Position numbers and translations under genes: made by a program | Notes under the pieces: model-generated | Databases searched by the model: none | What the model saw: the letters and a program-made list of their open reading frames with translations, nothing else | Told to the model about the DNA's origin: nothing | Origin: F23-D06 sp947165685 | GTDB lineage: Bacteria; Bacteroidota; Bacteroidia; Bacteroidales; WCHB1-69 | Assembly (NCBI GenBank): GCA_947165685.1 | Contig: CAMVBK010000008.1 | Span: 1 to 64,000, forward strand | Length of the DNA: 64,000 bases | Direction of reading: 5' to 3' | Part shown: one piece after another, positions 44,116 through 51,704 of the stretch | Layout of the letters: each line of letters opens with the position of its first letter | How positions within the stretch are numbered: position 1 is the first letter of the stretch

Positions 44116-44171
44116 TTCTCGCAGACTACCGCAGACTTTTTTCAGCGCAAGTCTGCGAGTTCAGCGGGAGA
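44116..44171. repeat. CGCAGA palindromic repeat, copy D
   Basis: ctcgcagactaccgcag ... gcgcaagtctgcgagttcagcggga; between paralogue 2 and the divergent ferredoxin-like gene. Confidence 0.8.
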
Positions 44172-44210
44172 ATATTTTTCCTATTTTCGCGCCGTTAAAA
44201 ACATCCCGTT

Positions 44211-45029
44211 ATGAAGAAATACCGAACCCCCATCCTCCTGTTCGCCATTTTCGAGGTCATTGCCGTATCGCTTTGGCTCTCAACAGGCAACCTCTTCTTT
44301 CTGTTGAACTTCTCCTACATCGGAATTTGCCTCGGTGTCGGGGGAGTATTGATGGCAACGGGGCGGAAACATGCCCGAGAGTTCGTGCAGTTCACTGTGG
44401 GCAGCTATATTTTGGTGTTCCTCGGCCTTATTTGTCGCGAGAACATGCAGATGGAGGGATTCTGGTACTATCTGCTGTCCGGGGTCGTCGGGGCGGGGGT
44501 GCTGCACTACCTCATCGCCAAGATCTTCGGACCGCTGCTGTTCGGGCGCGGCTGGTGCGGGTTCGCCTGCTGGACCGCCATGATCCTCGACCTGCTGCCT
44601 TACAAGCAGCCTGCGAAACCAAGGAAATCCTTCGGATGGGTGCGCTATGTGATGTTCGCGCTGTCGCTCGCCGTCGTTATCCTGCTGATGTGCCTCGGCA
44701 AAGCCGACAAAACGACGATGTTCTACCTTTTCGTGGCCGGGAATGTGCTCTACTACGCCGTCGGAATCGTCCTGGCCATCGTGTTGAAGGACAACCGCGC
44801 CTTCTGCAAGTACATCTGCCCGATCACCGTCTTCCTAAAGCCGATGAGCTACTTCTCGTTACTGCGCATCAAGTGCGACGAGGCGAAGTGCATCCATTGC
44901 GACAAGTGTCTGAAAGTCTGTCCGATGGAGGTGGAGGTCAACAACAACTCGCGCAAACGGAAGAACGCCACTGAGTGCATTCTCTGCCAGCAGTGCAAGA
45001 AGGTGTGTCCGGTGGGGGCGCTGAAATAG
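44211..45029 (+). CDS. 4Fe-4S membrane ferredoxin, NapH-like
   Basis: A 272-residue protein with about five transmembrane helices, the cytoplasmic motif GRGWCGFACW, and two C-terminal clusters: CDEAKCIHCDKCLKVCP and CILCQQCKKVCPVG. This is the layout of NapH/CcoG-related electron-transfer membrane proteins. The partner oxidoreductase is not nearby, so what it feeds with electrons is unknown. The second ligand set is complete. Confidence 0.88.
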   Translation: MKKYRTPILLFAIFEVIAVSLWLSTGNLFFLLNFSYIGICLGVGGVLMATGRKHAREFVQFTVGSYILVFLGLICRENMQMEGFWYYLLSGVVGAGVLHYLIAKIFGPLLFGRGWCGFACWTAMILDLLPYKQPAKPRKSFGWVRYVMFALSLAVVILLMCLGKADKTTMFYLFVAGNVLYYAVGIVLAIVLKDNRAFCKYICPITVFLKPMSYFSLLRIKCDEAKCIHCDKCLKVCPMEVEVNNNSRKRKNATECILCQQCKKVCPVGALK

Positions 45030-45030
45030 T

Positions 45031-45098
45031 CTCTCCCGCAGATCTCGCAGAACATCGCAACCCATTTTCTGCGCAAATCAGCGGGTTCTGCGGGATAA
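45031..45098. repeat. CGCAGA palindromic repeat, copy E
   Basis: Starts one base after the stop of the ferredoxin gene and ends before the -7 box of the next lipoprotein gene. Confidence 0.8.
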
Positions 45099-45104
45099 TT
45101 TTTG

Positions 45105-45112
45105 TATTTTTG
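45105..45112 (+). promoter_or_regulatory. Promoter of the 395-residue lipoprotein gene
   Basis: TATTTTTG directly after repeat E, 23 bp before ATG 45135. Confidence 0.6.
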
Positions 45113-45134
45113 CCCTCGAAAAGAACGAACCACT

Positions 45135-46322
45135 ATGTCAAAGAGAATCTTAAGCATCCTGTTGGTAGCATTGTCGGCAGCACTCTTCCTGACCGCCTGC
45201 AAGGTCGGCGGGAAGACGACGGCTGTCACGATGGAGGAGCTTCGCAACATTGACCTTACACGGGTGATACTTGCAGACTCCATCCTGACAAATCCCGACT
45301 ACTGTTTCCAAAAGGATGAGTTTATGTTCCTCGAAAAAACCTCCGAGTTCGAGCCCATCGGGTATCGAGGCCGTGACTTCCAGCGGTTCTACATCCATTA
45401 CGACAGCGTCCGGTTTATGGGTAACGGAGTCTATGCGGTGGAGGGACGCACCCGCTACCGCGACACCATCCGGCTTTTCTCCGGAACCATCACGCTGGAC
45501 TCCATGCGCTTGTGCAAGAAAGAAAATCTGCCGTCAACGGGAGAATTCGGGAAGCTGTGCGGGCATTTCCAGTTCGATGAGGACGAATTTTCCGGCGGCG
45601 GGGTCCTGACGGGCAAAATGTGGATTGGCTTCGCAAAGATTAACGGGCGGTTCTACTACGATGCTTTTAAGTTAGGTTTGGCCGACGGTTACAGTAACCG
45701 CCAGTACGAGGGGGTGTGGACTTCGAAAGGCCTCACCCGGATGGAGAAATGCAACTGGGGCGATTTCCGGATACCCGATTCACAAGGATTGGACATTGGC
45801 GCTGGCGAGTTCAGTCCCGTAGATGAGCATTCGGGTCAAGGTTGGCAAGTTTATACTTGCGGTTGGGCCGAGAATGATTCTTTACAGGCTATATATCAGG
45901 CGGATATGCAATGGTTTACCCACGAGGAAGACTATGTCATTCCCTATTCCGGACGGCTGCAGCGGTATCTGAAAGAGTACGGCTACGGAAAGAGTCAGCC
46001 CTCGGCAAAAGTGGTTTTGGGGACTATCCCGGTGACCTATGACGAATTTGAGATTTGGGTGTTGTTGCAAGGTGGCAAATTATGGACTACCACAAGCCAA
46101 TACGCGCACGCCGACAGTGCAGGCATTATGTTTGCCTATATGCGTATGGGGCAATTGAGATTCCCAGACGGGGATTCCGATGCGATGTGGGAAGCTTTTT
46201 TTGATGATTACATCGTGTTGCAAAAGGAGCATCCTGCCCTTTTCGACCAATACCGCAAACAGTTGTCCGAAAAATGGAACCAAGCATTTGATGGCTGGAA
46301 GAAAGAGATGTACGGGGAGTAG
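45135..46322 (+). CDS. Hypothetical lipoprotein
   Basis: 395 residues from ATG 45135, with a lipobox (LSAALFLTAC). The first half has beta-rich phrases such as VYAVEGRTRYRDTIRLFSGTITLDSM. The second half is mixed, with WNQAFDGWKKEMYGE at the end. No known family; likely surface exposed. Uncommon Trp and Tyr content. It lies alone between repeats E and F. Confidence 0.65.
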   Translation: MSKRILSILLVALSAALFLTACKVGGKTTAVTMEELRNIDLTRVILADSILTNPDYCFQKDEFMFLEKTSEFEPIGYRGRDFQRFYIHYDSVRFMGNGVYAVEGRTRYRDTIRLFSGTITLDSMRLCKKENLPSTGEFGKLCGHFQFDEDEFSGGGVLTGKMWIGFAKINGRFYYDAFKLGLADGYSNRQYEGVWTSKGLTRMEKCNWGDFRIPDSQGLDIGAGEFSPVDEHSGQGWQVYTCGWAENDSLQAIYQADMQWFTHEEDYVIPYSGRLQRYLKEYGYGKSQPSAKVVLGTIPVTYDEFEIWVLLQGGKLWTTTSQYAHADSAGIMFAYMRMGQLRFPDGDSDAMWEAFFDDYIVLQKEHPALFDQYRKQLSEKWNQAFDGWKKEMYGE

Positions 46323-46351
46323 GGACACAATGCGTAACGTCTCCATGTTTT

Positions 46352-46378
46352 CTTCGCAAATCAGCGAGTTCAGCGGGC
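46352..46378. repeat. CGCAGA repeat fragment, copy F
   Basis: Right half only: cttcgcaaatcagcgagttcagcggg, between the convergent lipoprotein and methyltransferase genes. Confidence 0.65.
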
Positions 46379-46384
46379 ATCCCA

Positions 46385-47056
46385 CTACCACACAAACGGA
46401 ATCACCTTGTAGCGAACTTTCTGTTTGTACTCCATGTATCCCTCAAGTCCCTGCTCCAAGACAACCTCCTCGTTGCGGATGCGCTTGGCGATGATGGGGA
46501 TGTAGAGCAGCATAATCAGAAACGACCACGGGGAAGCCAGCACCAAAGGCATAGCGAGGAAGAGGACCAGCGTGGCGGCGTACATCGGATGCCGGACAAT
46601 GCCGTACAGCCCGGTGTCCACCACTTTCTGATGCTCCTGCACCTCGATGGTGCGCGACAGCCAGACGTTCTCGCGGAGCACCTCAGCGTAGAGGGCGTAG
46701 CCGATCAGGAGCACCACGGAGGCCACATATACCGCCCAATCCGGCAAGAGACACCATTGGAAACGATAGTTGAGGCCGGCCACCACGAACATCGCAAGGA
46801 ACATCAGACCGCTTAACGCGACCACCCACTTCTGTTCCCCCTGCTTCTCCTTGGCATCCAATCGTTTGCGCAACAGCTCGGGCTGGCGGAGCGACAGCAC
46901 CACACCCGCAATGAACATTGGCCCGAACAGCAGGGCGATGAAAAGCCATCCCTGCCAGTAGGCGAAGGTGCCCGCTGGCACAAACAGCAACGCCCCCACC
47001 AGCACTAATCCGGCGAGGAACTTTGTCAGGGCTTGGAAAAAGAGTTTTGTGGTCAT
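46385..47056 (-). CDS. Isoprenylcysteine carboxyl methyltransferase-like membrane protein
   Basis: About 223 residues from ATG 47056, five transmembrane helices, and the C-terminal PEMT/ICMT core DTGLYGIVRHPMYAATLVLF (RHPxY binds SAM), then EEVVLEQGLEGYMEYKQKVRYKVIPFVW with the conserved Glu. Such bacterial proteins methylate lipids or small isoprenoid acceptors; the acceptor is unknown. Confidence 0.87.
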   Translation of the reverse strand: MTTKLFFQALTKFLAGLVLVGALLFVPAGTFAYWQGWLFIALLFGPMFIAGVVLSLRQPELLRKRLDAKEKQGEQKWVVALSGLMFLAMFVVAGLNYRFQWCLLPDWAVYVASVVLLIGYALYAEVLRENVWLSRTIEVQEHQKVVDTGLYGIVRHPMYAATLVLFLAMPLVLASPWSFLIMLLYIPIIAKRIRNEEVVLEQGLEGYMEYKQKVRYKVIPFVW

Positions 47057-47128
47057 ATCCTTTATGTTTTGTTTTTTCTCATAGATTTCGCGGATTCCCA
47101 CATCTTATAATTTCAAATTGAAAGAATA

Positions 47129-47385
47129 CTATAGAAACATAGCCATATACAGTGGCAGGTAGCGAATGCCATTAGCCAGCACCACATTGGAGTTGCAAAG
47201 CACTATGGCCTCGGATATTATAGAATGTGAATGCGCCAAAGCGTAATCCAAGGAGGCGTGACGGCGGAAATTGCTTCCAGACTTCACCTCCACAATCTGA
47301 ATACCCTCCTCAGCGGGCAAAACAAAGTCAAGTTCGTGTTTGCTTTTTTGTCGCAAAATACTTTATCGATTTTTCTACGAAGCAT
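47129..47385 (-). pseudogene. Remnant of an AAA ATPase of the DUF4143 type
   Basis: Starts MLRRKIDKVFCDKK (ATG 47385), like the N-terminus of these ATPases, then breaks. From about 47350, in another frame, it reads KHELDFVLPAEEGIQIVEVKSGS and ends LYMAMFL, the usual C-terminal nuclease-like part. Nearly all of the ATPase core (Walker A onward) is gone. The promoter box is still present at 47415-47422. Confidence 0.75.
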
Positions 47386-47388
47386 AAT

Positions 47389-47467
47389 GCAACTTTTTTC
47401 CAGGATTCAGACTGCAAAAATACAACTTTTTTCCAATGTATCGGAATGCATATTGCAACTTTTTTCC
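47389..47467. repeat. Three 13-bp repeats, exact 33-bp spacing
   Basis: gcaacttttttcc at 47389-47401 and 47455-47467 and acaacttttttcc at 47422-47434, with start points exactly 33 bp apart. They lie around the -7 box of the DUF4143 remnant, so they look like former operator sites. Confidence 0.7.
47415..47422 (-). promoter_or_regulatory. Promoter box of the DUF4143 remnant
   Basis: TATTTTTG on the minus strand, 30 bp before ATG 47385, touching the middle 13-bp repeat. Confidence 0.55.
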
Positions 47468-47484
47468 GACGGGCGATATTCCTT

Positions 47485-47550
47485 TCTCCCGCAGATCTCG
47501 CAGATTAACGCAGACCATTTTCCACGCAAACCAGCGAGTTCTGCGGGGAA
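47485..47550. repeat. CGCAGA palindromic repeat, copy G
   Basis: ctcccgcagatctcgcag ... accagcgagttctgcgggg; between the SDR stop and the DUF4143 remnant. Confidence 0.8.
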
Positions 47551-47559
47551 ACCATTCGG

Positions 47560-48270
47560 CTAATCTTCTTTCACAATCGGGTAAAGCTCCACGAATTCGC
47601 CCTGGTGGCTTTGACCGTCGTTGATGAGCTCGGCCATCTTCTCACCTACCGTGTCAATGTCGTGGAAGCCGGGGAGACTCATGTTACCGTTGAGGTCGGT
47701 GGTGGTGGGGCCCGGGTGCACCGAGAAAATCTCCAACGGGGTGTTGTTCTGTCGGAACTCGATGGCCATCACGCCCATCATGGCGTTCTGGGCGGCCTTG
47801 CTCGTCACGTAGGCTAACGGATGCCAGTAGGGACTGATCTCCGACGGCACGGTGACGTTGACAATCCGGCCGTGATTCTTCGCAAGCAGAGGCATCAGCA
47901 GCTTGGTAAGGGCGAAAGTGCCGACGAAGTTCACGTCGAGGGTCTCCCGAATGTCGCTGAGTTCCGTATGGAGGCTGTCCACGCCCATGTCGCCCGGGAT
48001 GCCGGCGTTGTTCACCAACAGCGCAAGTTCCGGATATTTGTCGTTCAGCTCGCGGGCGGCGTTTTCCACGCTCGCGAGGTCGGCCAGTTCCACGTGTACC
48101 CATCCGGGCACGTCGATGCCCAAGGCGGTAAGCTCGCGGATGGCCTTCTCCGCACGCTCCTGATTTCGCGCCCCGATGATGATTCTCCAGCCGCTCAGGC
48201 CGAGATGTTTTGCAATGCCAAATCCGATTCCTTTGTTGGCCCCAGTGATGAATGCAGTCTTTTCTTTCAT
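47560..48270 (-). CDS. Short-chain dehydrogenase/reductase
   Basis: 236 residues of the classical SDR fold: cofactor motif TGANKGIGFGIA, NNAG (LLVNNAGIPGD), the catalytic region VTVPSEISPYWHPLAYVTSKAAQ with Tyr-x-x-x-Lys, and PGPTTTDLNG. An Arg at the end of beta-2 (ARNQ) suggests NADP use. Substrate unknown. A degenerate box TATTTTCG lies at 48307-48314. Confidence 0.9.
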   Translation of the reverse strand: MKEKTAFITGANKGIGFGIAKHLGLSGWRIIIGARNQERAEKAIRELTALGIDVPGWVHVELADLASVENAARELNDKYPELALLVNNAGIPGDMGVDSLHTELSDIRETLDVNFVGTFALTKLLMPLLAKNHGRIVNVTVPSEISPYWHPLAYVTSKAAQNAMMGVMAIEFRQNNTPLEIFSVHPGPTTTDLNGNMSLPGFHDIDTVGEKMAELINDGQSHQGEFVELYPIVKED

Positions 48271-48326
48271 TTTTTAACGTTTAGAAAATCATTCGAAAAC
48301 AGGCTGCGAAAATACATTTTTATAGA

Positions 48327-48347
48327 TTTCCCCGCAGATTTCGCATG
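48327..48347. repeat. CGCAGA repeat fragment, copy H
   Basis: Short remnant ttccccgcagatttcgcat just after the stop of the beta-propeller gene. Confidence 0.5.
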
Positions 48348-48349
48348 CC

Positions 48350-50383
48350 CTAATCCTCCTGTTTCCAGAAATAGTCCGCTGTCTGTAACAGTAAACGGGC
48401 ATTATCGAAACTCTCTTTGACGTAAAACTTCTCTGGAAGGCACTCCGACACCCAACGTGAAAGCGAAAGGCTGTAACACCGGAACGGGATGCCGTTGTAT
48501 TCCGTCAACCACGGAATGAACCAGGCATATTCGTTACGCAAATTGAAATGGATGAAACAGAGCGTGTCATGACGGCTGTTGATGACCTGAACCTCGAACC
48601 AATAGACTCCGCCAGTTGTCCTCCAGTTTTCATCTTTGTACAGGATTTTCCGTACTGTGTTGGCACTCAGCGTGTCGATTCGATCTGGCACTGATTGGTA
48701 GAAATTCTCCGCATAATCATAATCAAAAGCATTAGTTCTTCTTCTGGGGTACACATACATCATGTCCTTTTTGTCCAATTCGTCCAATAGTTTGTAGTAT
48801 TTCCGGCGGTCTTTTTCAGCGATTTGAAATTCGGCGATGTTGGGAATGTGGGCGTAGTCGCGGTTGATGTCACGAAGGATGCTGTCCAATTCTTGACGAC
48901 TGGCGATATGCTGGAACTTTATTCTTTCCCGTTTGTATTTGGCGTTGGCTTTCGGGAAACAGGGATCATACTGGTTTAAGACCAACGTGGCAAGATTCGC
49001 CTGCAGATCGCCGTCGGGTGTGACAGTGTATCGGACGGTGTCGCTACGGTATTTTGTTAGCCCACCGCAGAGAACGACCTCGGTTATCGGGGCTTTCAGG
49101 AAGTCCTCCAACGGTGCGGGAAGGGTGTAAGGACGCAGCTGGCCGTCGGCAAGGGAGTATGTGTAATGCCGCTGCCCGTCCCAAAACAGCGCCACACTGT
49201 CACTTAATAGTTTGAATGTTTCGACATTCATTGGGAGATACTGCTTGCGATACCATCTGCCATCCGATTTGTCGGCGAAGCAGAGCGTGTTGCGGAAGTC
49301 AACGCCCCAAAGCTGCTGGCCGCCGTCCCTCACCATATAGGGTTTTTCGATGCCCTCATCCGAAGTATAGCCACGGAAAGCGAAAACCACCCCATCCTCG
49401 TCTGCCTTGCAGAGGAAGCCACCGACCGTCCATACATACAATTTTCCGTGATAGACAGCGGCCTCTGCAGGCTTTGCGGGCAGCGGTTCGCGGGTAAACG
49501 ACCGGTAATCTGTGGGGGAACTGAAATCAAGCACGTCAAGATTGTCGGTGATGGCAATCAGATGTCCGCGCTCCCTGTCGGGATAAAAATCCGTGACCGT
49601 GACCGGAAAACGTTGCCACTGAAGGTTTTGAGAAGAGGAATAATAGACTTCCTTCCCTTGTTGAATCACCCATAAATCATTCCATATCAATACTTTGTTG
49701 ATTTCTTTGCTTTCTCCTAACGGAGAGGGAATCCGTTTTGAAGTGCGCCAATTGTCTTCCGTCAGCAGGAGCGGGAAGGTGTCGTGCTTGATGTTGACTC
49801 CGGCCAACCCGTACTGCCCGTCGCGCATGTCTATTGCTGTAACGCCAGCCCAGTCATCGAATCTGACGGGAAGTTTCCGGAAGGTGAAAGTCTTGCCCTT
49901 GTCTTCGGAGAAATAGAGGATGTCATTGTATCCGGATCCAGCTATCCAAACACGGCTATCTGCATCGCTACAAATATGCTTAAGGTGGACTTCTTCCCCG
50001 ACTTGGAGTCGTGTCCAACTTTTACCCCGGTCATCGGTTCGATAATATAAACCCCAATCGTCAGATAGTCCGTAGAGGTCATAGTCGGAAATGACACATA
50101 TAGCGGTGGAGGAGTCCAAAAAGGCAAAATCTCCAAGCTCAATCCACGTATTATCGTCTAGATCGAGCGGCGAGGCGCAATGCCAGTCGGAGTGGATGTC
50201 ATCGGTGTAATAGACTTTGCCCCGCCCCGATGTCAGCCAACAGGTTCCGTCAGGTGCGAGCGCGAAGAGGGGAAAGCCGCCCAGCAAATCAAGTTCAGCA
50301 CGATAGTCACGGTTTTCGTGCTCCTGCGCCATACCCGAGAACAGCAACGAGAGGATAACCAGCACAAAGGAGATGTTTTTCAT
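48350..50383 (-). CDS. Exported beta-propeller (BNR/YCF48-like) protein
   Basis: 677 residues with a signal peptide (LVILSLLFSGMAQ). The first half contains BNR-like units with Asp-box features: YYRTDDRGKSWTRLQV and YFSEDKGKTFTFRKL, as in YCF48 and sialidase propellers. The second half contains VLNQYDPCFPKANAKYKRERIKFQ and RDYAHIPNIAEFQIAEKDRRKYYKLLDEL with no family known to me. No sialidase active-site arginines could be assigned, so an enzyme role is unproven. Confidence 0.72.
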   Translation of the reverse strand: MKNISFVLVILSLLFSGMAQEHENRDYRAELDLLGGFPLFALAPDGTCWLTSGRGKVYYTDDIHSDWHCASPLDLDDNTWIELGDFAFLDSSTAICVISDYDLYGLSDDWGLYYRTDDRGKSWTRLQVGEEVHLKHICSDADSRVWIAGSGYNDILYFSEDKGKTFTFRKLPVRFDDWAGVTAIDMRDGQYGLAGVNIKHDTFPLLLTEDNWRTSKRIPSPLGESKEINKVLIWNDLWVIQQGKEVYYSSSQNLQWQRFPVTVTDFYPDRERGHLIAITDNLDVLDFSSPTDYRSFTREPLPAKPAEAAVYHGKLYVWTVGGFLCKADEDGVVFAFRGYTSDEGIEKPYMVRDGGQQLWGVDFRNTLCFADKSDGRWYRKQYLPMNVETFKLLSDSVALFWDGQRHYTYSLADGQLRPYTLPAPLEDFLKAPITEVVLCGGLTKYRSDTVRYTVTPDGDLQANLATLVLNQYDPCFPKANAKYKRERIKFQHIASRQELDSILRDINRDYAHIPNIAEFQIAEKDRRKYYKLLDELDKKDMMYVYPRRRTNAFDYDYAENFYQSVPDRIDTLSANTVRKILYKDENWRTTGGVYWFEVQVINSRHDTLCFIHFNLRNEYAWFIPWLTEYNGIPFRCYSLSLSRWVSECLPEKFYVKESFDNARLLLQTADYFWKQED

Positions 50384-50454
50384 ATTGAGTTCATTTAAAC
50401 AACTTTACAATAATGACGCAAAAGTGTCAAAAGGTTGCAGTCTGCCGTAATTTT

Positions 50455-50520
50455 TTCCCGCAGACTTCGCGGAACATCGCAGACCCTTTCTGCTCAAACC
50501 AGCGAGTTTGACGGAAAAAA
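50455..50520. repeat. CGCAGA palindromic repeat, copy I
   Basis: cccgcagacttcgcggaac ... ctgctcaaaccagcgagtttg; between the flavodoxin stop and the propeller gene start. Confidence 0.75.
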
Positions 50521-50521
50521 A

Positions 50522-51364
50522 CTACCGTATCACCTTCGTGAACACCGGCGCTTTGTCTTTTTCCACCGTCACATAAACTTGGATCTCGTCGGTGGGCATG
50601 TCCGGCTTATCCTCGCGGGGAAGGTTGACGGCGGTGAAGAGGTATTCGGTGCCGTCGGGGAGGTCGCGGGAGGCCACCGTCTTGGCCTTGGCATGGATCA
50701 TCGGGTAGCCATCGACCGCCGCGTCGAAGATGGCGGCCTCTTCAGCGCTAGCCTCGTGCTGCACGGGAAAGTCCGCCAGTTGGATATATTCGCCCTCAAG
50801 GAATCCGTTGGTTTTCAGGAAATTGTCCACCTCTTGGGGCATCGCTTCCAAACGGGCGGCGCGGACTCCGTAGCCGGGCAGGATCTCCGCACCAGGCTCA
50901 GCCACCGCCAAGTCCTTCACGCTGGATTCCAGTCCGCCGCTGCCGAAGGTGCAGAACGGTACGATTTTCTTTCCGCTGAAGTCGGCGCTGTTGAGGAAGG
51001 TGGTCACGGGCGGCGCGTACGTCCCGAACCACACGGGGAAGCCGAGGAAGATGACATCATAGTTGGCGATGTCCGCTTTGACGGGTTGAATCTCAGGGAG
51101 GATGCCCTGCTCTTGATCTTTCTTGCAACGGTCGATGGTCGCCTGGAAATCAGGATCGTAGGGATTCACCATCGTGATTTCCTCGATGTCGGCACCGAGC
51201 TTGTTGGCGATTGCCTCCGCCACGGCCTTGGTGTTGCCGGTCTGGGAGTAGTAGAGGACCAGCATCTTGGGGGCTTCCTCTTTCGGGGTTTCTTTCTTGG
51301 AACCGCAGGCAACGGCGGTCAGCGTCACTGCTGCGAGGAGCAGTATCAATTTGGTGTTTTTCAT
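50522..51364 (-). CDS. Flavodoxin-like lipoprotein
   Basis: 280 residues: lipobox (AAVTLTAVAC), then a flavodoxin domain with the FMN phosphate loop YYSQTGNTKAVAEAIA and IFLGFPVWFGTYAPPV. The last 80 residues form an extra beta domain. A lipid-anchored flavodoxin is in keeping with Bacteroidota, where exported flavodoxins occur. Partner unknown. Start supported by TACTTTTG at 51391-51398. Confidence 0.85.
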   Translation of the reverse strand: MKNTKLILLLAAVTLTAVACGSKKETPKEEAPKMLVLYYSQTGNTKAVAEAIANKLGADIEEITMVNPYDPDFQATIDRCKKDQEQGILPEIQPVKADIANYDVIFLGFPVWFGTYAPPVTTFLNSADFSGKKIVPFCTFGSGGLESSVKDLAVAEPGAEILPGYGVRAARLEAMPQEVDNFLKTNGFLEGEYIQLADFPVQHEASAEEAAIFDAAVDGYPMIHAKAKTVASRDLPDGTEYLFTAVNLPREDKPDMPTDEIQVYVTVEKDKAPVFTKVIR

Positions 51365-51390
51365 ACGGCTGTTTTTTGAAATTCGAGGTG

Positions 51391-51398
51391 CAAAAGTA
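51391..51398 (-). promoter_or_regulatory. Promoter of the flavodoxin gene
   Basis: TACTTTTG on the minus strand, 27 bp before the ATG. The gap 51365-51704 (340 bp) holds this, a CGCAGA fragment at 51413-51426 and the Fic promoter; nothing else seen. Confidence 0.6.
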
Positions 51399-51610
51399 CG
51401 ATTTTATTGGACATTCTCCCGCAGACGGATGCGGACGTGTGCGAGAGCAACATTGGGTGAAAAACAGCACAGCAAAGGTATGCAAAACAACGGGGTACAG
51501 ATCTGAATTTGCGAAACGGGATACCGTGAGGAAAAACGCACCAAGGAGCAACTTTCGATACCATTCACCACAATTGTCAAAGTTAAAAACGTGATATTGA
51601 AATATATTTG

Positions 51611-51618
51611 TATCTTTG
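51611..51618 (+). promoter_or_regulatory. Promoter of the Fic gene
   Basis: TATCTTTG; the leader of about 80 bases contains two copies of aaaactaacaaca (51625-51661). Confidence 0.65.
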
Positions 51619-51704
51619 CAGCGTCAAAAACTAACAACAGTAAGACAATAAAAACTAACAACAATAAATCGGAATAAACTAATAGGAACAGAAACAGTAC
51701 AAGT

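Noticed and set aside
40138..50520. CGCAGA repeats considered as a CRISPR array
   Set aside because: Copies are kilobases apart, palindromic and separated by genes, with no regular spacers and no cas genes.
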